64,000 nt of DNA from Adenanthera pavonina. Lineage: Eukaryota; Streptophyta; Magnoliopsida; Fabales; Fabaceae. Each line of letters starts with the position of its first letter. The stretch's first letter is position 1. Positions 27,021 to 39,322 of this stretch are shown in pieces. The position numbers were made by a program, and so were the translations under genes. The notes under the pieces are model-generated. The model did not search any database and was not told where the DNA came from. It worked only from the letters and a program-made list of their open reading frames with translations. The DNA lies in NCBI GenBank assembly GCA_026686845.1, contig JAIVEN010000022.1:20062001-20126000 (forward strand), given 5' to 3'.

Positions 27021-27283
27021 TGAATTTAAAGTCTTAAAATGAATAATTTTAACCTTAAAAGTAAAATCTAAATTGCTTTGTTGAGTTTTTTTGTATCTTT
27101 CGCATCAGTAACTGGAAAAATTATCAAATTTGTAGTATGTTTTCGATCTAATAATTTTTCCAACTGTTGATATGAATGAGACACGGAAATACGATGATGC
27201 AATTAGATATTTTACTTTTAAGGTTATTGTTATTTTTAAGACTTTAAATTATTTCAATTATATTGATAATATTTTTTTGCCAA
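27021..27283. repeat. Hairpin-forming MITE-like inverted repeat
   Basis: The left arm (about 27023-27073, core AACCTTAAAAGTAAAAT) and right arm (about 27210-27262, core ATTTTACTTTTAAGGTT) are inverted copies around a central segment of about 135 bp. A third copy of the arm lies at about 26304-26357, directly before the Tourist-like MITE. The outer end TTTTTTTGCCAA (27272-27283) mirrors TTGGCAAAAAAA at 26289-26300. Confidence 0.6.
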
Positions 27284-28216
27284 TTATTATAATTATAATA
27301 TTAATAAATATATATAATAATATTAATGAGCTGTGTTTTTAAGCATATCAAATCATCATTTTTTATTAACTTATTCAATGGTTTTAGTAATTACGAAGTT
27401 TTTTTTCTACGTACAATTTAAAATTGAAGTTACAGAATTAAAATGAAACTTAAAAGACCAAATAGAAACCTGCCTTAAAATTAAGGAACTAAAAATATAA
27501 TTTTGTCTTTTCTATTTTATGTATTGTGTGGAAAAAAAGCAGATATCATCTTTAAAAGAAATTCCATATCTAAGATTATAATTATCTACAAGACAAGGAA
27601 AGAAAAAGATATACAAATTTTCAGTTATATTTTAGTTTCACTCATTTTTGGTGTGAATATATAACAATTTGAGTTAAAAGGAAGGCTTGATACTACATGT
27701 AGAGAATTCGGGCTATGAAAAGAATAATGATTATCTTTTCATGGATTTCTTAGAGACAATCTAATAAATTATTATATTGAAATAATTGTATTATGCTAAC
27801 ACTAGAAATGTATATCGTCAACTTACATGAATATGAATATAAAAAATAAAAGTGTAGAAAGAGTTATACTGTTAATAAGTTATAAATAATGTAAATCATT
27901 TTAAATTTCATGCAAGTGCAAGAGCCACTCTAATTGAAGTTTGTTTGATTACGAATATAATATTTCTTCTTCTCTTCTTTTCTCATCTCTATCTGATCTA
28001 ATATACACCGTAACACAGACATACATGAAGACTATCAATAATTTGTTGAGTAATATTTTAGTGTTGAATCTCATGCTCATCAACTTCTCTAGGGATTTCC
28101 GACGTAAGACAATATGTTGATGGACTTGTGATCCACGTGCTGAACATTTTCATCCATTAATGTCTTTCCCTTTTACTATGTATTGTGAGACATCATTGAA
28201 GAAGAAGCTGAAGAAC

Positions 28217-28272
28217 ATAAGTATATATATATAGATATATATGTGTGTGTGTGTGTGTTTTTTTTTTTTTTT
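28217..28272. repeat. TA/GT/T microsatellite downstream of the ALMT stop codon
   Basis: A compound run of (TA)n, then (GT)n, then a T-tract ends two bases before the stop codon of the ALMT gene at 28274-28276. On the minus strand the 3'-UTR therefore starts with an A-tract followed by a CA repeat. Confidence 0.85.
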
Positions 28273-28273
28273 C

Positions 28274-31200
28274 TCAATTAAGGGAGCATGGATCTTCAAG
28301 ATCTTGGTTTTGGTTGAGGGGTTTGACGCCGGGAGCTGGCAAGAAATGAGCCAATTCCGCTAGTTGTTGTACATCATTGACAATGGCTTCCACACGGACC
28401 ACAATTTCTTTAAGCAAAGAAACTTGGGTTAGCAGCTGAAAGGTTTCCATGAGAACAAGTTGTGGAGAGCCTTCTTGTGTTTTTGTAGGTGAGGCAGCAT
28501 TGTAATGTGATGAGACTATTGGATAAGACTTTAATGCTTCTTTAAGTTCCTGTGCAGAACTATTCATCTCCCCAACTAGAATATCAACTTTAGATGATTT
28601 TGTCATGTCTCGGATTGTGTTCGCAAGCTCTCTTAGCACACTTGCACAATTAGTGCTTAGTTTCAATGACACACCGCTGATGTGCTCCTTCATGTCAATG
28701 GAGGCCTGTTCCAAAATTTCAATATATCATTATTCTAAACTCCATATAGACTATAGCATAAGTGTAAACTAATCTCATCTCCAAACAAAATGAATTCAAA
28801 TATGGAAAAGAGCATAGCATGAAAAAGAAGATTTTTTAGATGATAAATATCCGTAAATATACTTTAAATAAAAGTAGGTAACAAAACACGCTAAATTATA
28901 CATAATTCTTTATGTGCAGATAACCTCCGTAACATTTGAAACTTAAAGAATGATCAATTACTCTAAACATCTAAATTTATGAAAATAGATCCATGTGATT
29001 AATTTGTCTGTTATTTCAATAATTGAATATAATATGATAGAGGTTTAATTGCACATGACTTAAAGTTTAGAGGGTTAACTACACATAATCTAAGAGGCTT
29101 ATCTACATTAAAAAAGGAAGTTTAAGGAGGCATACCATCATTGACATATCATACTCTATTAGTGAAATAACTCGTTAATTAATTAATAGTAGGGGTTTAA
29201 TTAATTAATAGCAGGGGTTGTTAGCATTTATAGACTGTAGCGAAGTGCTAACTAATTTTATCACCATGCAAAATGAAATAGAATGGAAAGAGAATATAAT
29301 GAAAAAAATGATTTTATTATATGCATATAACATTTTTAACCTTTAAAATAAATCTTCCTAGCTAAACTTTTAAATTTAAACTACTAACTTCCTAATAACT
29401 TGCCATTAAATAATCTGTTATTTTAATAATGATAGAATGTAATATAACGGAGGATTTAGTTCCTGATGATTAAAGTTCAAATGATAATTATTTACTACGG
29501 TAAGAAATGATAATTATCTGCACATAATCAATTTTGAGGGAGTTATCTGCACATAAAAAATAAAGTTTGAGAGAGATAGATGGTCATTGTTATATCAAGC
29601 TACGTCAGTGAAATATCATAGTAATTAAGGTAGATGATAACTACACAATTTAAAAGTTTAGAAGGCTCTTATCAAGTTTTAAAGGTCAACAAGATTCTTT
29701 GTTCATAATTCAAAGTTTAGTTAAATTTTGTGCAATTTAGCCAAAGAAACAAGTATGGTAACTAATGATCATAAGATGATAAGAAATATTCCATATCTCA
29801 ATTTTTGTGTAATGGAATAGGGTTACTATGGCCTCCATGGCTAGCAAAGGGGATCGATCTAATATCTCACAGAAGATCATATCAAAGCAGATCACCTTGT
29901 TTTCTGAATTCATGCAGCCAACGAGAGCATCCATGCAAGAAGCACAACTGCGCATTAATGTCCCAACTTTAAGATATTGCTTCCATGGGTGACGAAATCT
30001 GAAGCGCCCATGGGCTGGTTCCCATCTAGCAAAATTAGCCTACAATGCACAATGGTCAAACTACCATTATTTAATCTAAACGCAAAATAAATATCAAATT
30101 TAAGTACTCCCTTATTTGATTTTTATACCATAGAATCTTCTGTTGCCTTGGAACTTAGCACGCACTTGTAGCCTAGCAACTTTTTATTAGATTCTTCACC
30201 TCTAACAGATGGGTTTTGATCAGTAAAGTACTCAACCACACAACCTGAAATGTCATAATTAGATATAGCCATACGTACCAAGCATGGTTGGCTTCTCCAC
30301 TGATCAATTAATTATTATAGATATGCAGTTTTTATGTGTGTGGAGAGAGAAAAATAAGAGAGGTAATTATTTATTGGTATTCGATCTACTGATCTATTTT
30401 TTTTCTTATATCGATCGAGATCTGCACCTGATCTCTGATTATAGTGGAGAAGCCAAGTCCGTACCAACAATTGTACTTGTGAGGAAATTAAATGGAAAGG
30501 AAGACTAACCATCTAAAGAATCTGCCAATTTGTCCATGTTTGTAGTGATTAAAAGATGGAGCTCCTGACCCGCCCAGACGGGGCAAATGATAATGCTCGT
30601 GATTACGCACAATGAAGTGCCAATCATAATGGTGGATACCCTTTGTAGGGCCATAGTTAACAATTCATTAACTGGATTACCCGATACCGCAACCAAGCTG
30701 AAAGTGAGGATAAATATCATAGCACCATAATCAAATCGAGCCTTTATAGTCGGGATGAATCTAGAGAACGTTGTGGCAGAAGCTGAACACAAAGATAACC
30801 ATAACTAAATTAGCTAGATATTGGGTTTCGTGCATTCTAGGGAGTCTGACAGAGTCATATGCGTTAAATTTTATATTATATATATACTGATATATATATA
30901 TATTGATATATTGGTATTGATGACCAAGAATTGAGATAAGACCACTAACTATTAAAGTTGAAATTGTTTTTGGTACCTAACAGAAAGAGTGAGACGCCAA
31001 CAACTAAAGGCTCCACATTATCTCTTGCTCTACTAGCCACGCATTGAACACCAATGGCGAGAAACCCAGCAATGGATGTCCCAAAGATGCGGTTTATAGC
31101 TCTATTGATTGTAGCGCCTGCCATATTAATTACCTGGTACTATTAATAACTTGATTATATACGTACTCAAATACATCATAGCTGGATTATTTGGATTCCC

Positions 31201-31969
31201 TTTTATTTTTGTACATAAGTAGCTGTAATTTTCAATAAAACATGTGTGCTCAATTTATTTAAACAATTCAAATTATTCAGAATAACTGTTTATTTCCGAT
31301 AGAAAGATCAATTTACATTGTTTAAATTGATTGATGATCCAGATTAACTCAAATGAATTTTTTTCCCCAGAAAACAAAGAGAGTTAATATTCTGGTAACA
31401 AATTAATTGTTTAAATTGACTCAATAAAATATGTGTGCTCAATTAATTTAAACAATTCAAATGATTCAGAATGACTGTTTATTACTGATAGAGGGACAAT
31501 TCACATTGTTTTAATTGATTGATGATCCAGATTGACTCAAATGAATTTTTTCTCCCCAGAAAACTAAGAGAATTAATATTCTGGTAACTAATTAACTAGC
31601 TAAGTAGTTTAGTAGATCAAAGAGAACTAGGATTGGAGTTAGCCTACCTGCTGTGTACTGATACACTACAACCACAGTCATGACTGCCCACATAGCATTT
31701 CTTCCAAGTCCATCATTCAAAGGCTTGATGTAGTAGAAGAGGGAAACAAGAGTAAGGGCTATGGCTACCTTGATGCAATGAATAAACTTTTTGGGATCAT
31801 TCACACCAATCTCCCATGCTTTCTTCAGAAATTTCCACAGTTTCAAACCCAACCCTACTACCCAATGCTGGATCCTCCTCCCAACTCCTCCGGATCTCTC
31901 CGGCACCAAAATCTCCGACAACCCATCTCCCGTCTTTATTCTCCATTCAACATCATTACTTGTCTTCAT
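28274..31969 (-). CDS. ALMT: Aluminium-activated malate transporter family protein (ALMT), six exons
   Basis: This is an anion channel/transporter of the ALMT family, which carries malate and other anions across the plasma or vacuolar membrane. Exons (minus strand): 31969-31648, 31117-30977, 30782-30510, 30244-30129, 30039-29896 and 28705-28274. All five introns have GT-AG borders, and the frame stays open for 475 codons to TGA. The N-terminal half holds about six hydrophobic segments (near residues 64-81, 92-104, 118-137, 144-158, 173-188 and 204-221). Family motifs follow: CPVWAG (221-226) and the WEP signature WEPAHGRF (290-297), then a hydrophilic helical tail. The start is the first ATG of the open frame and precedes EWRI and the basic region before helix 1. 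At 475 residues the length is within the family range. No truncation is visible. The clade and the transported anion cannot be decided from sequence alone. An organ- or Al-responsive role is not shown. Confidence 0.93.
28740..29705. repeat. Imperfect tandem duplication in ALMT intron 5
   Basis: Intron 5 (28706-29895) consists largely of two diverged direct copies with a period of about 480 bp. The sequence from about 28750 (AAACTAATCTCATC) recurs from about 29245 (AACTAATTTTATCACC). The TCTGTTATTTCAATAAT block near 29005 recurs near 29411. Mismatches and indels are frequent, so the duplication is old. Confidence 0.6.
30868..30912. repeat. AT-rich microsatellite in ALMT intron 2
   Basis: A TATATA-rich run with a repeated TGATATAT unit within intron 2. 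Length polymorphism here would not touch the coding frame. Confidence 0.8.
31232..31608. repeat. 189-bp tandem duplication in ALMT intron 1
   Basis: Unit 1 (31232-31420) and unit 2 (31421 to about 31608) are direct copies. Both start TCAATAAAA(C/T)ATGTGTGCTC and share TTTAAACAATTCAAAT and TGATTGATGATCCAGATT. Divergence is modest, so it is younger than the intron-5 duplication. It lies wholly inside intron 1 (31118-31647) and ends about 40 bp from the donor site. Confidence 0.85.
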
Positions 31970-32234
31970 TGCTTATCACCTCTACACTGCATACAAGATT
32001 TTCCAATTCGTGAGTTCGAACCATTTCCAGAAATAAAATAAACTCTAAAACGTAGTCTTCTTCGTTATAGTTTAGACAAACTCATAAAGGTAAAGTCAAC
32101 CTCTGAAATATAGACTCATAATTAACGTAAAAATATGGTGAAATATAGATGATAACTGAAATTTGAACTCTGTTGGCTTACCTACACCCTGGGATGATAT
32201 AGCTCAATGATGAGAATGCTCTGGAGTATACGAG

Positions 32235-32318
32235 TATTTATAGGGAGGGTCTTCTTCTTTGTGATTTCACCTTCAGGATTCAAGACAAAAGATTAATTAT
32301 TTCAATTTTCATTGGTGG
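32235..32318 (-). promoter_or_regulatory. Putative ALMT core promoter
   Basis: On the minus strand TATAAATA lies at 32242-32235, about 265 bp upstream of the ATG at 31969. A CCAAT-like CCACCAATG lies near 32318-32310. Transcription would start about 30 bp downstream of the TATA box, near 32205, giving a 5'-UTR of about 235 nt. An AG|GTAAGC near 32180 could be a 5'-UTR intron donor but has no clear partner. Confidence 0.5.
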
Positions 32319-35300
32319 GTTTGGCCTTAATCCCTTTTTAGTAATGTTGGACGCAAGTAGCTTTATGTTTCCTTGATTTACGTGCACTGAAAGTATCGCG
32401 ACCGTACATTAGCCATCAATGTTGTAAATTTTGGGCTAAAGTTAGGTAAATTATATTTTATATGAACGCGTATCAAATTAATTATTGTTGTTTGATATGA
32501 AAATAGAATTATAAAACAAGATTTGTGCTGCCCACTCAACTGTAGTGACATGCCTCGTATCAATTTGCGAGATAAAAAATTAGAAAGGCGTCAACTTGTG
32601 GACGCACTCGTTGCTTTCATATTGTTAACGTGGTGCAAGTCATGAAGCACTTGCATGTTTTATTAATTGATACATCATAGCAAAAAAGCAGCAAAGGATC
32701 AGATGACCTAAACCCAGTATCTTTTTTTCCGTACAAAAATTTTACATGATTTGGATCTCAGGGGTTCACCATAGATAAGATAGCTTGATGGCTCAAATTA
32801 ATAGTGCTTAGCTCTAATTTTATATATTAACTCATCAATGAAGTTCTTATATCGACAACACGATTCAAACTCATGCTCGCCCTCCCTTATGAGATATGAA
32901 TTACATCCTTATAAATTACCATATCCAACTAAACCTAAACCTAATATCTTGAGCCACAATAAAACATGGTTTCTTCTTAACAAAAAGTGATGCTGGAAAC
33001 GAAGTTAGATCATCTGTAATAAATAATTTATTTCATATATTTATCTTGTACATTGTTATACGAAAGAAATAAAAAAAATTGAAATGAAAGTAAATAAATG
33101 AAATGGACTTCACTTATTTTCATTTTTTCCCGTTATTCTCTTCTTTATCATACTATAACACTATATATATATATATATATATATATTACCACACGAATTA
33201 AGCAACTGCAACACTACTTAAAAGGGTCTGAAGTCACTACTCTAAACTATAGAGAGAGAGGAGAACATGAAACATGAATTCTTCTTGCTTTGATCATTGT
33301 GAACTTTGGCCTATAAAAAAAAAAAAAGAAGATCAATGTCACCTATGGCTATGTCTAATCTTCTTAATTTCCTCAAGAGATTTTTTATTTCATGATTTCG
33401 ATGCTCACTCATCTCTTTTCACACGACTAATTAAAACGGTTTTAAAGTTTTTTTTCCCTCACTTAAATAAGGGTTGCTTGAAGTGGAATCCCCAATATGA
33501 GCGTGTTCCTTCATGAAAATATTATCCATTTCATTAATGAATGAATTAGGTCACGAATAGGACCCTTGGAAAGATAACTAAGCGAGTACCATTTTTAGAC
33601 GAATAAGCTTGTTGAATTTGATTCCAATGGTCCCATATAGCAAGCACTTCGAGTGATACACAACACTTATCTCTATATGCATGTCCTTTAATTCCACTCT
33701 AATTGATAAAAGGTCAACCCAACTATCAAAAAGTTGCTTTCTTCTATATTATAAAAATTGTTGATACTTGATACATGCCAAAAATTTGTGATACGTTGGG
33801 TGTCGAATTTGCCATCCCTACATTCTTCTGAAGATAACTAGTAAAGCACCCGTATACACAGATCATTCAGTAATAAGAATTTTTAAAAGATATATTAATA
33901 TGAAATTTTCTATCTAAAGAAAAATAATCATTAATTCATTTCAATTAAGAGTTGAAAACAACTGTTCATAACATTCTTTTTACATTGAATACAAAAGCAC
34001 ATTTAGACTTTGATTCAAACCCTAAATTTAAATACACTTATTTAAATCATAAATTTGAAAATAATGAAGCCATTACATTTAATAAATTTATTAATTTAGT
34101 TATTTTTTTATTATGTATTCAAGTTTATTTTATGAAAATTGACCTAAACCTTGATTAATTTGAATTGATTAGATAACTTAAATATTGATCATTACTGATC
34201 AGATATAATTGATTACATAGTTTAATTCCAAATTAATTTTTGACCTAGATAAAATTTTTTTGCCAATTTGTTTTAGGATAATTGAAACTTAGCTTTTGAA
34301 TAAGTTGATTTGTAAATTTACTATGACCATCTATTTGTATTATTAATTTTCATTTTTATGAATATCATAATTATTTTAAATGACCAAAAGATAGTACTTG
34401 ATTATTATTTTCTCATTAGAATAAAATATCCTTAAAATAAGTAAAAATGTCTCTTCCTAAAAGTTCTCCTTGGGCCACACTCCCTTTTCCTTCTTTCCCG
34501 CATGGCTTCGTTATTTGCTTGTTCTTTATTCCCCATGTTAGCGTCGTCACAACCAGGAATCTCAATCTCATTTTCCTTGGCCTTATTTATCTCTTATGTG
34601 CTACCTTCTCCAATCCAACATGCTTTGGCAATTCATTATTTTATTTCATCTCCCTCTTCCCTCACACCCGTGAGTCTAAAGTAGCATCTCTTAGGGTGAT
34701 ATCATGAAATTGAAAGACACATAAACGGCATCCCTTGCATAAAATTATTAGAGTAAAATATATGGACTTCCATTCAATAATGTTATAATTACAAAGAATT
34801 CCTCCCTATTTTAAAAACTTATACTTTAGTCTAATGTTTAAAACCATTAAGAATATTATGTTAAATATCCTATAATAATTTTTCATCAATTAAAATTTAT
34901 ATTGAAATAACTTAAAATTATTAATTTACACTTATAATCTAAAATATCTAATTTTCATCCCAACTAAATCTAAATAAAATTTATATATATATAATTCATG
35001 ATAATATTTTTTTATTGACTTGACATTAAAAGTATAAAATAAAATTTTTAATGATTAATTGTCATTAATTAAATTAGTTCTTTTCTACTAAATTACCCTT
35101 ATTATGGTGAATTGCTAAATCCCTTAATTATTCACTTAATTCATCTAATTCGAAGAAACTGAGCATTTTTTTCTTGCTCTGCTAATCATTTTTCATCTTT
35201 TACAATGATTCAACCTCAGCCATTTTATTTGCCTCCCACTTCTTGATCATTTTGTAATGTCTTAATTAAGAAAATTGATCCATCTATACATTCCAACATT

Positions 35301-37100
35301 CAGCAGGTACCATGTTTATGCCTTAATTTTTGACAAAACGATGATACCAAATTCCGTTTCAATTCAGACAGCCATGAATTGGTGATATGATGATAAGCAT
35401 AAAGAAATATGGAGAGAGTCAGAGCTTTTGTTGTAGGTAAATACCACTTCATCTCTACCTTTTTTTGTGAAATTGAATTATTTTCTCATGTATACTTAAT
35501 TGTTTAAGTTTTTAGCAAACGGGGAAAAATATAAGTAATTTTACTTAAAAAAATGTTAAAAATTTAGATACTGTATAACAAAAACGTGTTATCCAGACTA
35601 CATTATATAACAAAAACATAGATACTGTATAACAATTACCTAGGCAGAACATAATTTACATTCGTGTTAGTTGTTGCAATTCTCACAATAGAAACCACCC
35701 CCAATCTGGTATAACACTCGTGATAAAACCATTGTCTTTTTAAATATATGGAGTTCTTAATACCTCCAGAAAGCAAAGCACGAGGAATAAAATTAAGATA
35801 ATGTTTTTATAAGAAAATCCATAAAATCAAAATATTTATCAATTTGAAGATAGAACAACAAAAAAGTAGCATGGGCAAAACTTGATACGGGGATCATAAG
35901 AGAGTGCAAGCTGCGGGCTATAAATTTAAAGTACAATTGCCTCCATACAAATGAACAAAAAGAAAAAAAAAAACAAAACACAAATGTCATGAGAATTCAA
36001 TGCAAATTGCATCAAATCATTATTAAAAGAATAGCGATACCAATGGAAGAAACTTTCCATACCAATAGAGATTCAATGTGTGCTAGGGTAGCTTGTATCT
36101 TGGATTAACAATATAAACGAATTAAAAAATAGATGGGTAGTAGGAACCGCCAAGATAGGTTTATATAGTGGAAAATGGAGCAAATAACCATTGACTAGTC
36201 ATTAATATAAATTACTCATAATTATTTGAGTAATAATGACAAAATAATTTCAAACTGAATCATTCAAGTTTAAAACTAATATCATAACAGTAGCAAAATA
36301 ATGAAAATTAATAATTTAAGAGAAGTAATTGTTAATTAAAGCTTTAAATATAGATTTAAAATCAAAGGAAATCAGTGGTAAAAAAATTGAAGGCAATCAA
36401 AGTTCAAAATTTGAATTTGCTAACATGTTATGCTGACTAATAGTGGTAGGCTATAAATTACGCCACAAATATCATATAAAAGAATAACGACTTTTCCAAA
36501 TATATTAACCATTTCGTATTAAAACATCAAAATAAAACGTCCGACAATTGTGATAACTAAAAATCAATCAGGATATGCCTAATTAGTATTGAAATAAATT
36601 AATAGCAATATTTAAGAAAAATAGAATTAAGATACACACATAAATGGCACATTTAAACAAAAAATATTTACCACACAATCAAAACTCCTTGCTTACATGT
36701 CACTTTAGATTTCCTCCAATATATATAATAGATTATTTAAATTATATATTATATTGTAATTAATAATTAAATAATTCTGGTAAAAATAATTAAATAATTA
36801 AAGACATATAATAATTAAAGAAATAATAAATTTATTTTTTATAAAAATAATATGTACAAATAGTACGTTTAATAATATGATTGTGAACATTCTTTTTAAA
36901 AAATTAAAAAAAAAACCTTCATTCTTGCAGTGAATATCTGTCAACCTTCAATTAGTTCAACAATATGTAATTTTTATTTTTTATATCTAATTCACAACAA
37001 TCAGAGTTTTATTTATAATAATTAAAAACATTAATTTCACTGTAATATATATATGTATTCAATAGTTAGAACATAATACAAACGAGCAAGAAACAAAGAA
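32319..37100. other. AT-rich intergenic DNA upstream of ALMT
   Basis: No gene is supported. Frames of 60-86 codons (near 33274, 33952, 34447 and 35793) lack domains and occur in both strands. A (TA)n run lies at 33162-33187. 34440-34700 is locally less AT-rich and pyrimidine-rich. Confidence 0.55.
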
Positions 37101-37398
37101 AGAGGAAAATTAAAAACACAACATTAGTTACTAAGTTTTGCTGTTGCCAAAATGTGGTGTACTGATCTGTTGCACCATAGCCACTTGTCCTTTCTTGAAA
37201 AAGAAGATAATAAGAGGATAGTTAATTGAAGGATTACTGTCATATAAAATATTGCTGAGTGTGAATAAGCAGTCAATTAAAGCTTTACGAGTTCCTTCTG
37301 AATATCCTCTTACCCATCCTTATGACCTTGCAAATTCAAAGGGCCAGGGACGGAGGTATGAAATTTATCTTTTCTTTTTGTTTTTGTTTTTGTGTTTT

Positions 37399-37413
37399 GG
37401 GGGGGGGGGGGGG
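37399..37413. repeat. G15 homopolymer
   Basis: Fifteen G in a row, followed by T-GG-TT and seven more G. It is GC-extreme in a very AT-rich setting and a possible G-quadruplex or assembly weak point. Confidence 0.9.
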
Positions 37414-37970
37414 TGGTTGGGGGGGTTGAATATATGCCTCCAATAAATATTAATATTTTAAAAATTATTTATAAATATTTATTAAATTTATTTTGGATCA
37501 AAAATAGTTATTATACTAATGCAAAGTAAAATTTATTAAAACGATTTTTGATAAAAAAATATTAAAATTAAATACTCATGAAACAATACAAAAATTACAA
37601 AATTATAATAACATAAAAAATCTTAAGATAAGAAAAAATTATATTGAGAGCGATGGAATAAATATTAACTATTAGAATTGATCTCTTTTGTATTAACGGT
37701 GATTAGGTTAGGTGATAATTAAGGGACTTCAACACTGCTTAAGTAACATCTCAAGTTTTAGTAGAGCAATTCAAGAAAGACATTCTTTATTTTATTATAA
37801 AGTTCTATGTTATTAATAAATTGAAAATATATATGATCAAAGAAGTCAAAAAGAAAATAATTTTTAATTTATAATAAGATATTTTATTATATTTTTTTTC
37901 ATAAAATTTATTTTTATAATCAGAAAATATTATATTCTTAAATATGTATGGATATTTAATAAGTAATACC

Positions 37971-38043
37971 TATTCATAGAAGTCATCTCCAATAGATGTC
38001 AAAAAGTCAATGTCTAGCTTTTCAGCAACTTTCCCCATCTGAG
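37971..38043 (-). pseudogene. Purple acid phosphatase-like exon fragment
   Basis: Read on the minus strand from 38043, the frame gives QMGKVAEKLDIDF, then a Thr-Ser-Ile-Gly-Asp-Asp-Phe-Tyr block and a stop at 37971-37973. This strongly resembles the first metal-binding region of plant low-molecular-weight purple acid phosphatases (family pattern QMG..GEKLDIDFV.STGDNFYD). The motif Asn is replaced by Asp, and the frame stops where the family continues DNGL. The remaining exons are not found nearby. It looks like a stray or captured exon and not a gene. Confidence 0.5.
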
Positions 38044-38073
38044 ACGGGCTCAAAGTTGTACATTGTAAATAGA

Positions 38074-38460
38074 AAATAGGTAAGAACAATTACCTCAAAA
38101 TAGTCCAATCTAAATTCTGAAAATTTTGAGCAAAGTATTACTTGTTTTCCCAATTCTGAATCAACAATCTCCTTAATCCCTACAAAATATCAATTTAAGA
38201 ACCAAGCTATTCCTTCAGAGTTCATTATAATAACTACTAAAATTAAAAGATATGAGTATATCTTAGTTCACCATTTTCTCATGTAAATAGCAAACAATGT
38301 CATTGATTAATTACTTATTTGCAACTCTAAGTACAAGGACATGATCCACAACTCCAAGTACCTTCCTCACTTCATCCACAAGCTCCATCACCAAGTCATC
38401 CTCATGTCCAAAGAGATGGTAATATACTCCAGTTATTTCTAGTTCATTCGGTTGAATGCC
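38074..38460 (-). pseudogene. Unrecognised coding-like minus-strand segments
   Basis: Two open blocks with coding-like composition lie next to the phosphatase fragment. One (about 38460-38312) contains HLFGHEDDLVMELVDEV and a hydrophobic VLVLRVAN end before a possible GT donor. The other (about 38184-38095) contains ELGKQVILCSKFSEF before a GTAATTG donor. I do not recognise the family. Their proximity suggests one decayed multi-exon gene or captured gene pieces. Confidence 0.3.
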
Positions 38461-38499
38461 CAAAAAAGAAAGCTTTTAAATACAAGAATTTGACTAAAC

Positions 38500-39300
38500 A
38501 TTTCTATATAAAACAGTGCTATAAAACTAGTAAACTAGAAAATTAAAGGATGATTATAAAAAACAAGTACTCTATGATCCGTGTATAAGTAATTAATTGA
38601 ATAAGTCAAAGGTAGTCTGTACAAGGATATTTAAAAAAAGCAAAAAAAATGTCAAAAGCAATACAAAGACATTATCATATAAGCAATCAAACAATAATAA
38701 CAAAGATAATCTCATAATAAAGCAACGAGCAATGCTTTGAAAACCGCACCAACTTCTTTCACTAATATTTTCATTACCAATATAGGCAAACATGTCCTAT
38801 CACATAAACTCTATTTTATAACCAAAGAAGTTTGGTAATGGGGTCCGCCACTATGCATAAAACTTGAAGCACTATAGGACTAGAGAGTCGATGTGACTAG
38901 CAATGTTTAATACATATCTTTCATATCAATATTGCATTAATTTCCAAAAACAATCTAAACAGAGATGAGAAATCATATTAACATGAAAAACTTGATGAAG
39001 GTTTAATGAACTTTCACGCCTACTAACAAATTCTGCATCCAAATCACCCCATAAAGGTCAAGACTAAGGCCAACTAGCTAGTCATTAACAGATTCCATGC
39101 ATTTTTAACGGCAAAGCAGTCTGTGATAACCTAGAGAAAGAGAGAGAGAGAGTGTGTGTGTTTGTGTATGAGATTTAATAGAAAATTTAGTTAAAAATAA
39201 AAAAGATATATAATAAATAACTTTTATTAAACTTGAAATTTTGAAAATTATTTTACAGAGTCACTTTGATATTTAGTTGAAAATTGTTTTTTTTTAAATA
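38500..39300. other. AT-rich DNA without a gene
   Basis: No coding signal was found. A (GA)n(GT)n run lies at about 39136-39163. Confidence 0.5.
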
Positions 39301-39304
39301 TTGA

Positions 39305-39322
39305 TATCTAATAGTTTGAAAA
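39305..39322. repeat. LINE target-site duplication, left copy
   Basis: TATCTAATAGTTTGAAAA here matches TATCTAACAGTTTAAAAA at 54190-54207 in 16 of 18 bases. The two copies bracket the LINE halves exactly. Confidence 0.8.

Larger units (their letters stand above)
25405..27515. repeat. Outer inverted-repeat element enclosing several MITEs
   Basis: About 90 bp at 25405-25500 (core AGTCCTTTAATTTTA) and at 27425-27515 (inverse core TTAAAATTAAGGAACT) align imperfectly in inverted orientation. They resemble the arms at 13.25 and 18.0 kb. Between them lie a Stowaway-like MITE, a Tourist-like MITE and a hairpin MITE. The boundaries are approximate and the family is unassigned. Confidence 0.35.

Noticed and set aside
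31778..32041. Plus-strand frames of 65-87 codons opposite ALMT exon 1
   Set aside because: Three overlapping registers are antisense to a well-supported exon, which marks them as shadows.
32700..32960. A second SINE on the minus strand
   Set aside because: A GTTTGAATCGTG-like box B word is present, but no box A at the right spacing and no A-tail were found.
34447..34707. 86-codon hydrophobic plus-strand frame as a small membrane protein
   Set aside because: The local pyrimidine-rich composition creates Phe/Leu/Ser-rich frames in two overlapping registers. No start context, domain or splice support is seen.
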